From assembly GCF_002994745.2 (NCBI RefSeq), contig NC_037088.1, forward strand, positions 45,872,911-45,936,910: a DNA stretch of 64,000 bases, given 5' to 3'. This document shows positions 34,341 to 45,326 of the stretch, piece by piece. The stretch comes from Rosa chinensis (lineage: Eukaryota > Streptophyta > Magnoliopsida > Rosales > Rosaceae). The position numbers and the translations under genes were made by a program. The notes beneath the pieces were generated by a model. That model was not told where the DNA came from. It saw nothing but the letters and a program-made list of their open reading frames with translations, and ran no database searches. Every line of letters begins with the position of its first letter. Position 1 is the stretch's first letter.

Positions 34341-34799
34341 CAAACAGAAATAATGTCTGAAAGGTTACAGAATAGAGTGGACTAGTGGAGGTACATTCCC
34401 ATGTTGTTTCAGGTTGTTTATTGGTTACTTCACTATAGTTGTAGATATGTTTTTTGGAGACTTAGTGATATCCTTGTAGTCTTTTCTATTTTTATTGGAT
34501 TATGTTATTACATTTCTGATAACAATAGTGATACTATAGAATTTACAAAGGAATATTTGCGATGATGAGAATGTAGATGTACTAGCTCTGAATGTAGAAA
34601 TAGAACTATATAAGCATGAATTGGATTGTGTGCTAAAGATTGGCATCCTGAGCAAAACATAATATAACAAAGAGTTATCCGTGTATTGTGTCTGATCAGT
34701 TTGGAAGTTGCCTTTCAGGTTCCACGACTTAACTCCCACACTTGTTCTAATTCATATATTGTCAATTATATAGTACTGATAAACTTTATATTGCATTGG

Positions 34800-34800
<1 letters not shown>

Positions 34801-34852
<52 letters not shown>
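34801..34852. repeat. TA microsatellite
   Basis: About 26 TA units directly abut the foldback element. A second TA run follows its far end (35296-35316). Confidence 0.95.
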
Positions 34853-34854
<2 letters not shown>

Positions 34855-35299
34855 AAAAAAAGGGATCCCTTAGTGGAAGCCCTATATATATACAGGGCCC
34901 TTCTAGTGAGGGATCCCTTTTTTTGGTCTTTTATAGGGATAGGCATTATACCAACTTTTCGATCATATTTTCACATCTTAACCGTTCAGTTTTAGGTCCT
35001 AATGTATAGATCACTTTTGCAAATTTTCAGCCAAATTGGTGATCGTTAAGGCATCCAAAACTGCAATTTATCATTACAAACACAAACGGTTCCGGTTCGA
35101 CAGATTCGGTCCGTTCGTGTAAATTGCAGTTTTGGATGCCTTAACGATCACCAATTTGGCTGAAAATTTGCAGAAGTGATCTATACATTAGGACCTAAAA
35201 ACTGAACGGTTAAGATGTGAAAACATGATCTAAAAGTTAGTCTAATGCCTATCCCTATAAAAGACCAAAAAAAGGGATCCCTTAGTGGAAGCCCTATAT
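34853..35299. mobile_element. Foldback element (family F) with ~177-bp arms and 49-nt loop
   Basis: Arms 34894-35070 and 35120-35295 are nearly perfect inverses, for example GGATGCCTTAACGATCACCA in the right arm and its inverse in the left. The loop's CACAAACGG and CCGTTCGTG extend the stem. An additional direct copy of the right end (AAAGGGATCCCTTAGTGGAA) precedes the left arm at 34860. It relates to 7790-8008. It is non-coding and sits in a TA repeat. The superfamily is not clear. Confidence 0.85.
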
Positions 35300-35361
35300 A
35301 TATATATATATATATAGTTATGTATGCTAAACAAATTTATAACTGTTTCTTAATTTTGTAG

Positions 35362-35505
35362 ATGGAAAGGGTTGGAGAGAAACTTGACATATATTTTGTG
35401 GTTTCCACTGGAGACAACTTTTATGACAATGGATTGAGCAGCGAACACGATTCGGCATTTGAGTCATTTACCGAAATCTATATGCAATAGAGTCTGCTAA
35501 AGCAG
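35362..35505 (+). pseudogene. Purple acid phosphatase exon fragment
   Basis: After a TTTTGTAG acceptor, the frame reads MERVGEKLDIYFVVSTGDNF, then YDNGL and later FESFTEIY. This matches the metallophosphatase core of small plant purple acid phosphatases, where GDNFYD supplies metal ligands. An in-frame TAG (35488-35490) interrupts before SLLKQ, which still fits the family's next residues, and a GTAAGT donor follows. Only one exon is present. No neighbouring exons of the gene are in the window, so it is an isolated, dead fragment. Confidence 0.8.
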
Positions 35506-35803
35506 TAAGTTCCCAATAAAACTAAAAGGCTTCGTTTGTAGCTTTGTTTTAAACTCCATCATTTGACATTAGTAAAGGTAGCTTTGTTTACTTAACTAGT
35601 TTTCAATTTCTATAAAGTTTTAGGCAACCATGATTACATGGGTGATGCAGAGGCTGACTCGGCCTCTTGCTAAGGAAGATTGACAGCAGATGGCTTTGCT
35701 TAAGATCTTTTGTACTTGAACATATACTTGGAATCCCAAATTTTGTTTTTCTTTGTTCAGTTTTTGTTTTTGTTCCTGCTGTGAGTAAAGCTTTTGTTTT
35801 CAG

Positions 35804-35973
35804 GGAACAAAACCCATCAAAGATCTCTCCTCCTCTGCCTGAAAATATCAGCACAATTATGTACACAAGTGGTACCTGTGGAGCTCCTAAAGGTGTTGTG
35901 ATAACACATGAAAATATTGCATTTGGGGTCAGAGGCATTGACCTCTTAATGGAACCATTAGAAGATTGACAAG
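35804..35973 (+). pseudogene. Long-chain acyl-CoA synthetase exon fragment (AMP-binding motif)
   Basis: Acceptor TTTTCAG precedes a frame reading ISTIMYTSGTCGAPKGVVIT, the AMP-binding signature of the adenylate-forming family, followed by HENIAFGVRGIDLLMEPLED. The spacing to the second block fits plant long-chain acyl-CoA synthetases. The frame hits TGA just before a GTAAAT donor at 35974. It is a single exon, 300 bp after a purple acid phosphatase exon. In intact genomes the two are unrelated, so this is a transposed fragment. Confidence 0.82.
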
Positions 35974-36758
35974 GTAAATGTGCAGTATGATGATTCAGTA
36001 ATTCTCTGATAAAATTTCTTTCCCAGACCAAACATGTATCTTTTGGTTTCCCTAATTGTATGTTTTCTGGGTTGTTTGAAACTATAGGTGTGGTACTTTC
36101 TTATGGTATTGTTGGTAGAAGAGAAAAGGGGAGCAGGGGTAGAAGCTCGAGAGCTTTAGAAAGATGTTGAAGTGTGGCTGGTCGGGAGAGCACTTTAGAG
36201 CACTAGATTATCTGGTATTTTCAGATTATGTGGATTTAACCTGTAGAGTTAATGGTTTGATTGATCGATGTAATGAGATCTGGATACTTGAACATTTTCA
36301 AATGAAATTAATTATAATGATAATTTGATTGAAATGTTTCTCTTACATTAGAATTAAAATTTCAGACCAGATTTCTTAATATGGTGTTGTGCAACTGCTC
36401 TTGCTAAGACTGAATCATATAAGCTGACATCTAAACCAACATCAAACAACAGAATTTAGGCAAAAATCTGTTGTTAACAGTCATATACATCGACATATAA
36501 TTGTGGTTTCTAATTGAATAACACAACAGAAAGACCCGAGAAAGTTCAAGCTCTGTATATTCAAACGACTTATTTATGTCGTTTTAATTAAAAAGAAACA
36601 ATAGAACATAATAAACATATGTCGTCCACAATATATTCACACAATAGAAAATAGTCAAGATAGTTCAAATCTCCATACATTCATACCACAGATTTCTGTC
36701 ATCTTAATTTAATACATACAATAGAGTTTTATAAAAAGATGTTGTGCAGAATCTTTTA

Positions 36759-36923
36759 GGGGTTTTGTCCATTTACCCCATTTTTAAGGATTTTTTTTCC
36801 ACTTATCCCATTAAGTTTTTTTAATTCCCTCTTACCCAAAACACTCTAAGGAGGTCTTCCCTAGTACCCCATTAAGTTTTTTTGTTTTGTTTTTTAATAC
36901 CATTTTACCCTCACCCCTTTATT

Positions 36924-36963
<40 letters not shown>

Positions 36964-38148
36964 GAAGAGAGAGAAACCATAGGAGACTTCGCCGGAGTCG
37001 ATCACCGGCCGCAGGATTCTGGTCACCGGAAGCGGGAATCCGGTCACCGGCTGCCGCCTACCAGAATTTGCTGGAAATATCACCGAAAAGGTCTTTTTGA
37101 GCCCAATAGACATCTATTGCCCCCTAATAGAGAGGCAATAGAGGTCTATTGCCCCCCAATAGACGTCTATTGCCCAAATAGTCTATTGCCCCCCAATAGA
37201 TGACTATCAGCCGTGTATTACCCCCCAATAGATGTCTATTGCCCTAATAGTCTATTGCCCCCCAATAGACGTCTATTGCCCCCAATAGACGTCTATTGCC
37301 CGAATAGTCTATTGCCCCTCAATAGATGATTATCAGCCGTGTATTGCCCCCCAATAGACGTCTATTGCCCTAATAGTCTATTGTCCCCTAATAGACGTCT
37401 ATTGCCCTCCAATAGACGTTTATTGCCCTCCAATAGACGTTTATCAGCCATGTATTGCCCCTCAATAGACGTATATTGCCCCCCAATAGAATTTTCGGTC
37501 GCCGAAATGGGAACTAATCTTCATAAAATTAGACAAATAAAACTTCGACTAAAGAAAAAAACGAAGAGATTGTATCAATTCAAAACGTTTATTGCCCTCC
37601 AATAGACGCCTATTGCTTCCCAATAGACATTCAAATTTTTTTTTCCTTTCCTTCTGCCCTATTACTTAAAAAAAAAAAAAAGATTTGGGCACCCAAGTCA
37701 AGACCACCGGATCGAAGCACCTCTGGAGCTCGCCGCCGACTTCTCTCACCTCTCCGAACCTCTAGTCTTTGTCGGAGTTGCGAAGAGCCGCGCTGCAAGT
37801 GAAGCAAGGGAGCAGGCGAGCGGCGCTGGATCTGGGGAACACGCCGGCGTGGAGCTGGTGAGTGGTGACATTGGAATGGTCTGGAAGAATGAAGCAGCCT
37901 GAATTAGATTCAATTCGAGCTTATGGTTGCAACGAAAAAGCCGACTTGGAGCTGGTGAGGTTGCCGGAATTTGTTCATGGTGGTTGAGATAGGAAGTTGA
38001 ATCGGAGAAGATTGATGGAGGAAGTCGGTGAGCTCGTCGGTAAATGAACCTCGATCAACATCTGCTGGATCTGCTTGGAGATTGGGAGTTGAATCGGAGA
38101 AGATCGATGGAGGAAGTCGGCGACGTCGCCCCGGTCAGTCGGTGCCGG

Positions 38149-38215
<67 letters not shown>

Positions 38216-38349
38216 GTTCTTGTAATTCATTAATTGAGTTGAGGGTCCAATGGTCATTTGCTGTTAAATTGTGTATGTGGGAATAAAAATCTGTTGCTGG
38301 GGTAAGTGGGATCATTTTTGTTCATTTTGGTGCTTTTGGTCAAGAACCC
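36759..38349. mobile_element. Mutator-like element, duplication AATCTTTTA, carrying a palindrome array
   Basis: The ends GGGGTTTTGTCCA and the inverse of TGGTCAAGAACCC are flanked by AATCTTTTA at 36750-36758 and 38350-38358. The 1591-bp interior has two GA microsatellites (36927-36960 and 38152-38209), the CAATAGACGTCTATTG array, and an imperfect direct repeat around GAAGATYGATGGAGGAAGTC (38007 and 38099). It encodes no transposase. Confidence 0.82.
37103..37627. repeat. Tandem array of CAATAGACGTCTATTG palindromes separated by C-runs
   Basis: The unit CAATAGACGTCTATTG is a perfect 16-base palindrome, followed by 3-6 C. Intact or lightly mutated units recur about twenty times between 37103 and 37500, with two or three more at ~37585-37627. 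A longer-period component is marked by TATCAGCC at 37205, 37331 and 37442 (spacing 126 and 111). Open frames through it translate to low-complexity repeats (for example RRLLPSNRR) and are not believed to be genes. Confidence 0.9.
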
Positions 38350-38501
38350 AATCTTTTATAACAACATATAATTGTCGTTTTGTTACATTTTCAACCACAG
38401 AGAGTTATAATTCGACATATCTCATGGGTCGGCCTATGTTGTTTGAGTGAACTATAGACCACGGGTAATATCTGTCGTCTGATGGCTTTGGTGACATAGT
38501 G

Positions 38502-39480
38502 ATTGATATCTCAGTGACTTGTTGTGAGATAACTTTTGGTAACAATACACCTAGAAAGTGTCTAATTAGTAGCTTTGATTTATTGAATATCGTAATGTCT
38601 GTGATATCCGATAATGGTATTATGTGACTGACTTATATATTTGAGTTATTCACTAAGAGTGCTTTTTGCTCATTCCTCATTTAATTGTGTTTGCAGGTCA
38701 CTTTAGATTTCTGATCAAAGGAGTTTGGAGCGAATAGTGGAGAGTAGAATTTTTCTTTGTCGTTTTGTTTTAGAAACGGTTGTAAGCACTATTTGGAATA
38801 TTTCTCTTGAATTAGTTGGTGATCTTGTTTTTTTTTTTTTAGTAGATTGAGTACTTGTATTATTTGGTTTCAAATCTAATTCAGCCAGTAATAATGCTTT
38901 GGTCTAATTTCAGGACCGGGGTGTTTTACTTTACTTGAATGATTCAAGAACTTGTGGATGCTCAATGACTTTCTGGGTTTTCTGTCTTTGAGTCATCCTT
39001 GATCGATTTTGCTGATTTTTTCTTATCTGGGCTTTCTTTGCTGCTGGATTTCAATAAGGGATTACCGAATGGTGAATTTGAAATCCTGCTATTTTCTATA
39101 AAAAGAATAAAGGGTCTGTTGCAAGTTTGCTGACTAATAAGCTTATCCTCAGTTTTAAGCTCGTCTTAGTCAATTAATTAGCAACTGTAGTCAATAAAGT
39201 TTTATTCCTTAGATGAAATCAATTCAAGCATGGGACTGATTTTGTGTACTCCCAGCACCCTCTCTAGACACAGGGGGGTGTGAGATACTCATGCACTAAA
39301 CATGGCAATCAGTCAAAGGCATGTCGCTAGCAATAATAAACATAAGCCAAGAAGGTCCATCCTCCAACCATAACCCTCGCCCATTCTCTCAGGCTACAAG
39401 ACTCGTAATGACATGCACGACTTTGTTTCCTTCACAAGGCATGTGTCGTACATAAGTGATATGCAAACATAAGCCGTTGC
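38502..39480. other. LTR-like remnant then unassigned DNA
   Basis: 38640-38935 has the flavour of a long-LTR 3' part (ACTAAGAGTGCTTTTTGCTC, TGTGTTTGCAGGTCAC, then GACCGGGGTGTTTTA). It has no readable duplication. 38940-39480 shows nothing I can name. Confidence 0.35.
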
Positions 39481-39486
39481 GCATCT

Positions 39487-39875
39487 TCAGTGGCGGAGCC
39501 AGAAATTTAAGTTTAGTGGGGCACAGAAAAAACAAATATCAAAACATACAAAATCATTAAGTGTAAGTTCTATCTATTATAATGGTAATTATTCTCAACG
39601 AAATTTCATATTTTGAAATCATTTCATGATAGTCTCATCATCTGTACAAGTAAAAATATATTTCCCAATATATGAAATCAAGCAATTATTCATAAACTCG
39701 TCACCCGTTCGAATGTGTAAATGAGTCTTCACAATGTTCATAGTAGAATCTGAAACCAAATCGTGATTCTTTGTCACTGCAACCGGATTTAATTGTAGTT
39801 GATGAGCAAACAATGCACATAAAAGGCACATTTATTAGTCAAATATAACAAAAAATAAGAGATAATTTTGACTGA
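39487..39875 (-). mobile_element. hAT element remnant: 3' end with CAGTGGCGGAGCC terminus
   Basis: CAGTGGCGGAGCCAGAAATTT starts at 39484-39487, a common hAT-type terminus in plants. The minus-strand frame above it (39619-39831) ends a transposase. The rest is cut away where the Copia remnant begins. Confidence 0.65.
39619..39831 (-). pseudogene. hAT-type (zinc finger MYM-like) transposase, C-terminal fragment
   Basis: It opens LCALFAHQLQLNPVAVTKNH, like the region before the dimerisation domain of the TTF-type/ZMYM1-like hAT proteins. It then jumps to IVKTHLHIRTGDEFMNNCL and ISYIGKYIF, like their extreme C-terminus. An internal deletion joins the two parts. It is non-functional. Confidence 0.65.
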
Positions 39876-39879
39876 ATAA

Positions 39880-40064
39880 CTCAGATGTCACATTCACCTT
39901 ACAAGAAGGAATTATATACAAATTACAATTGCGCCTAATAAGACAAGCACTACTCCTAAGGTAAGTAGTAAATCTAATAATACTACATATATTACATAAT
40001 ATTATAGATCACGGAATATTACAGAATATCTACATAAATAAGGTAAGTATGACTCACGCCAACA
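39880..40064 (-). repeat. Probable 3' LTR of the Copia 3 remnant
   Basis: On the minus strand it begins TGTTGGCGTG directly after the polypurine tract. The AT-rich body contains many CTTACC/TATTA motifs. The outer end is not defined and no duplication was found. Confidence 0.5.
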
Positions 40065-40071
40065 CTCCCCC

Positions 40072-41217
40072 TCAAGTTGGCGCATACAGATCACGAATGG
40101 CCAACTTGTCAAGTGAGTCATGAAATGCCTTACTCGATATTGCCTTTGTGAGAACATCAGCTAACTGTTCTTCTCAGTGGACAAAAGGAAAAGAGATAAG
40201 CTTAGCATCGAGCTTCTCTTTAATGAAATGTCTGTCATGCTTAGTTCTGTCATGTTGAACTGGGTTGTGAGCAATATCCACCGCTGCTTTATTATCACAA
40301 TACAAATCCATGGCTCGTTTGGGTTTAAATCCCAAATCCCGAAGTAAATTTCTCAACCAAAGTAATTCACAAACTCCATGAGCCATACCTCTATACTCTG
40401 CTTCAGCGCTTGACCTGGCCACAACCTTTTGTTTCTTACTTCTCCAAGTAACAAGATTACCACCTACAAAAGTAAAGTAACCAGAAGTGGATTTTCTATT
40501 CATAACACAACCTGCCCAGTCTGCATCTGTATAACCACTAATATCCAGATGATTATGCTTTGAAAACATCAAGCCTTTTCCAGGTGCAGACTTTAAATAC
40601 CTCAAAATACAGATCACAGCTTCCATATGAGTTTCACTTGGATTATGCATGAATTGACTCACAACACTAACTACATATGCAATGTTTGGCCGAGTATGTG
40701 AGAGATAGATTAATCTGCCAACTAACCTCTAATAGCGAGCCTTCTCTGTAAGAGCTTGATTAGGGTACTCAGCCAGTTTATGAGTCTGCTCAATAGGAGT
40801 ATCAGCAAGTCTACACCCTAGCATTCCTGTCTCTGTCAACAAATCAAGCACATATTTTCTCTGGCACAAGAAAATTCCTGAACTCCCCCTGGCGACCTCA
40901 ATCCCCAAAAAATATTTAAGAGAACCAAGATCTTTCATCTCAAACTCTGATGCAAGCAGATCTTTTAATCTTTCACCAGTAATTATCATATCATCAACAT
41001 AAATAATCAAGGCAGTTAATTTACTTTCACAGCGTTTCAGAAACAATGTATGGTCAGAGTTGCTCTGCTTGTACCCAAAACGATGCATAGCTTGAGAGAA
41101 TCTTCCAAACCAAGCTCGTGGTGATTGTTTGAGTCCATACAAGGACTTATTTAACTTACACACAAATCTACCTCCTGTGCTTGCCTCTATCCTGGTGGTA
41201 GATCCATTTCCGGCCAC
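40072..41217 (-). pseudogene. pol: Copia 3 remnant: RT (with YVDD) and RNase H
   Basis: Reading leftward: LNKSLYGLKQSPRAWFGRF, then LIIYVDDMIITG (the active site is intact), KYFLGIEVAR, LIYLSHTRPNIAYVV, then RNase H with DADWAGC, SSAEAEYRG and DNKAAV, ending LYAPT at 40072. One stop lies after EKARY (~40729) and another after FPFVH (~40174). The 5' two-thirds of the element is missing beyond ~41217. The polypurine GAGGGGGAG (40065-40073) and an LTR start TGTTGGCGTGAGTC at 40064 follow on the minus strand. It is a different lineage from Copia 1 and 2. Confidence 0.88.
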
Positions 41218-42189
41218 CGTCTGAGCTTCTTGTGCTTTTCAGGCTATCCTAGCCTTGGCTTCCACTTCTATTACACCTGTAGACGAGGAATTGAGAAGCT
41301 TTCTGGACTGTAGCTCGAGAAGCGTCAGTTCATCACCATTCCAGTTTCAACAGTGAGCTCGGGAAGCTGAGTTTGAGTGATGGAAGTGGGATTCCAAAGA
41401 GATCCCATCTTCTCTGTTCATTCCACACCCAGCCAATTCTCCAATCTCCTCCTCCCTCAACTCCCACACTAGACGATAATGGCGGGAGAGAGTCAGATTG
41501 GGTCAGAGCGGACCCTACAACTTTTCATTCGTCCTATGTCATTCTGCCACGTCACCCCGCCCTTCTGCCATGTCACCAGGTGACCCTCACCTAGGTGGAT
41601 AGCAGAATTTTCGTCTAAACAATTTTAACGTCATACCTAAAGCTTATCAGATTTGCGAAAGCAACAGCTGAGGTGGCTGCCATTTGGTATCCAAACAAGA
41701 AGAGTCACAGCATTCTCTCAAATTACTGTTATCTTATCTAACGTGAGACAATAGATCATAGACAAAAGAAATAAAACATCTAGCAATTGAAAACTAAAAT
41801 GGTAAATCACTCCATCATAATGCCACATGCAATATTTAACTATTACCTACAATCTAGAAATCATATCTTAACTATGTGATGCAGGAAAACTACAAATTAA
41901 TAACCAAACATCCGATATAACTTCACATATTGCTGGTTGACCGAAGTAATACCAGCATTCAAGAGATCATATTAAGCAGTCGAGTTACAGCTTCGCATCT
42001 GCAGAAGCAGACAACATTTTAACTAAGTTGTCGTAGACAGTGTGGTAAACTAAACTTAAGTCCAAATGGCCTCGGATCTTTCACACACATTTGACTTATC
42101 CAAAATCTCCACTGACATCAAGAATTCCACCATCAGTGCTAAACTATATGGAGGTTAATTAATAGCATTAAAATTCATTTTTATATTTT
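41218..42189. other. Unassigned DNA between Copia 3 and the LINE
   Basis: 41220-41600 is GC-richer with a 73-codon frame at 41373-41594 of no recognisable family. 41600-42189 is AT-rich. I see no gene. Confidence 0.4.
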
Positions 42190-42243
42190 GGTTTTTTTTT
42201 TTTTGAGAGGAAGACGACAATATATCTTTATTAATCATGCAAA

Positions 42244-44433
42244 CTAGTGAGTACACACTTGAGTAATAACGTTACTCAAAGCTGGGGGAATGGAACCTTC
42301 CCAAATATAGTGGAAATCTGAAACTAGAGCAGCTTGTGCTAAGTTATGAGCTGCTACATTAGCATCTCTGCCAACATAAGACAAAGTAGAAGAAGGGAAA
42401 GAAGACAATAAAACCCTAATATCCTCCACCAGTCTTCCCAATTCCGAGATGTCCTCATTTTTATTTGCCTGGACCCCAAGCACAACAGTCAAGCAGTCAG
42501 ACTCAATAGTAATAGGGGTGAAGTGAAACTCCTCCACCAAACTGTAGGCTGGCCTCACTGCCAATGCCTCCATCACCACTGCAGATTGCTCAAAAGCATA
42601 TCGACCACATGCTCCTCCAACAACCAAACTAGTGCTATCATGCACCACTACTGCCAAACTCCCAGCACCACCTGAAAAAGCGGCATCTATATTGGCCTTT
42701 AGCCAACCAACTTGTGGAGGCTGCCACACGCTAACACTCCTAGTAGCCTTCATATGCACAGGTCTAGATGCCTTGAAAGCCGTAAAGAAAGAATTCAGTT
42801 GGAAAAGAATCTGATTCATGGAGAGGAGTTTATCCGACCAAACCTGACTATTCCTTTCTTTCCAAGCACTCTAAACAATTATCAATAGCAACGCAAAATT
42901 TTTTTAGATAATATGCGTTGGCACAAGGTAAACCAATCCACCAAAGAGCCCGCTCTGTTAGACCTTGAAATCACCCATTCCAACTCCGGACAACTACCAA
43001 TTAGATTACAAATAAAATTGCAATCTCTAGAGATGTGAGCAATAGACTCATCTCCATTATCACAAAAACAACAATTCCCTCCCCAACAAAGACTCTTTTG
43101 GAATGAAGAGTGTCAATACTTAGGAGAATAGAAGAACATACCTGCCAAATATGCACCTTAACCTTACTAGGGACCTCTGCTTTCCATAAAAGAGAAGAGT
43201 CTGATGAACTAGACGCAGAAGTAGCATGTAAAAGCTCAAAAGCTAACTTGTAGGCACTCTTAGTAGTGAAAACATCTTTGAGTCGAAGTGCCAAATCATC
43301 TTATCATCAACATGCATCCTACTGAGAGGTATAGAAAGAACAAGTGCAGCATCCTCAACATCAAAACAATCTTGTACCAACCCTGTATTCCAAGCTCCAG
43401 TTTCAGTCAACAACTCCGAAACCAAATGTATATCATCTCTACTTCTCATGATAGGCCGAAAGAGATAAAGCCTGGGCAACCAAGGATCCTCCCAAATCCT
43501 CACCCGTTCTGCATTCCCAATCCTCCATCTTAGGCCTTTGACAAGGACTTCCCTAGCTTCAAAGATACCCCTCCAGCAAGCCGAAGGTGAACGGGCCACT
43601 GGAGCAGAATGAAAGTCTCCACCAGGATAATAGCGAGCTTTAAATAAGATGCTAACTAGAGATTGAGGAAAATGCAGAAGCCTCCAACCCTGCTTAGCTA
43701 AGAGACCCGAATTGTGAGCAAACAAGTCACGAAAACCCATCCCTCCCAAATGCTTTGGTTGGCACAATTTCTCCCAAGCCAATTAGTGAATCTTCTTATT
43801 ATCACCCCAACTTCCCCACCAGAACCTGGCACCCATCTGTTGCAAAGAATCACAAAAATGTCTAGGCAGCAGAAAACAACTCATTGTATAAGAGGGCAAT
43901 GCTTGAGCTACCACTCTAATGAGCAAATCCTTCCCTGCACTACTTAACAGTTTACCCTGCCAACCATCCAATTTCTTAGCCAACCGCTCTTTAATATGAG
44001 CGAAGGGCTCAGACCGGTTCCTACCCAAGTACATAGGTAAACCAAGATATTTATCATGCTTGGCAACAATTTTCACACCTAAGAAGCAAGCTAATTGCTG
44101 CTGTAACTCGACATCAACCTTTTTGCTAAAAGCAATACTACTCTTAGTAAAATTGACATGTTGCCCAGAAGCTGCTTCATAATCTTGCAAAACATATTTA
44201 ATATGGACAAATAAAAGGTGATGAATTACCGGAGCCTCCGGACAAATTCTAAAGCCTTGAATAGTACCTTGCATTACTTTCCTATCCAATAACACTGAAA
44301 AAGCCTCTGCACATAGAAGGAATAAGTATGGGAAAAGTGGGTCCCCCTGTCGTAACCCCCTAGTTGGAGTCAGTACGCCACTAGGTTTGCCATTAATCAA
44401 AAAAGCATAGCGGAATGTAGTCACACACTGCAT
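42244..44433 (-). pseudogene. LINE ORF2, C-terminal part: rest of RT, zinc-binding region, RNase H-like domain
   Basis: It continues directly from the other side of the CACTA: QCVTTFRYAFLINGKPSG, RGLRQGDPLFPYLFLLCAEA. The stretch after HHLLF, where the catalytic FADD is expected, reads VHIKYV and then DYEAASGQ, so the active site is deleted. Later come SSAGKDLLIRVVAQALPSYT and the WW-rich region, zinc-ribbon-like sequence (43001-43294, frame changed), and an RNase H-like domain (42819-42244) with WLKANIDAAF, ESDC and YVGRDANVAAHNLA. Confidence 0.85.
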
Positions 44434-45135
44434 CACTACGCCAATAATGGCATCAGACAACATGCCTTAGACAACTGCGAAATTTTTAACTGTCATCTGA
44501 TTCTTTGGGACGACAGCAAGAGTAATTCTATTATGTATGATAGAATCAGACAATACTTCTTGTAGGGCAAGTGTGCTGTTGTCCCAATTTCGTAAAGGCA
44601 CGACAGAATTACACATTGTTGTTGTCCAACTAACTAGTTTCAGACAACAGTTATTACTCTGATGTTATGCCACTTTCGTTCGGACAATGGATGAAGATTG
44701 ATGTTGTCTGATTAAAACTACTCAGACAACAGTTAATACATTGATATTGTGTGATTATATTCACACAGTTTTGTTAATTTGATGTTGTCTGATTAATTTT
44801 AGTTCAGATAACTGTTGCTGCGTGTCTGTACGTTGTATGATTTTGTTTCATACATTTACCTTTAATTTTATGTTGTCTGATTAATTTAAGCTTAGACAAC
44901 TGTTGTTCTGTGTCTGTTGTATGACTTTGTTGCAGACTATTACCTATAATTTTATGTTGTCTAAGTTTTATGAATAAAATGTATTTGCATGTTCCCCTGC
45001 AGGTTGTACTTTCCTCACTTGGTGAAAACTCAATTTTTCAAACTCCCTTTCATTGACCAACACACTCTCTCAGCCCGCTCAAAATTTTGCCCAAAATTTA
45101 AATTTCCCACCAATTGGTTTAATTTTAATCTCTAT

Positions 45136-45138
<3 letters not shown>

Positions 45139-45222
<84 letters not shown>
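45139..45222 (+). repeat. CT microsatellite
   Basis: About 42 CT/TC units lie in a position typical of the 5' UTR of a plant gene. It precedes a captured exon-like stretch in the CACTA element. Confidence 0.95.
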
Positions 45223-45224
<2 letters not shown>

Positions 45225-45326
45225 TAGCGGCTTAGAACTCTCTCCCTCTGTGGTTTCTTTCAGATCTAGGATGAACAGGCATGCCTAAAGGATTTAGGCC
45301 GCCACTGCAGAATTACAAGAAAGAGA

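Larger units (their letters stand above)
36260..38501. mobile_element. CACTA element, right end only, with subterminal repeats
   Basis: At 38472-38501 the sequence is the inverse of CACTATGTCACCAAAGCCAT followed by CAGACGACAG. This closely resembles the end of the complete CACTA at 44434-51700. Flanking it, ACAACA/GTCGT/GTTGT motifs recur (36440-36730 and 38360-38480), as expected for subterminal transposase sites. A Mutator-like element splits this subterminal zone. I found no left CACTA end, so the left limit is unknown. It could include the exon mosaic from 33105. Confidence 0.6.

Noticed and set aside
34189..36210. CACTA motifs as a possible left end for the element ending at 38501
   Set aside because: None continues with the TATGTCACC-type sequence of the right end, and none has a matching ATT duplication.
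36882..37605. Open frames encoding repeated CPPIDVYCPN or RRLLPSNRR peptides
   Set aside because: They are translations of the palindrome array in different frames. The repeat unit, not a protein, explains them.
37103..37627. CRISPR-like array
   Set aside because: Units are near-contiguous palindromes without unique spacers, in plant DNA. It is a satellite-type repeat.
45053..45235. Frame encoding (SL)n
   Set aside because: It is a translation of the CT microsatellite.
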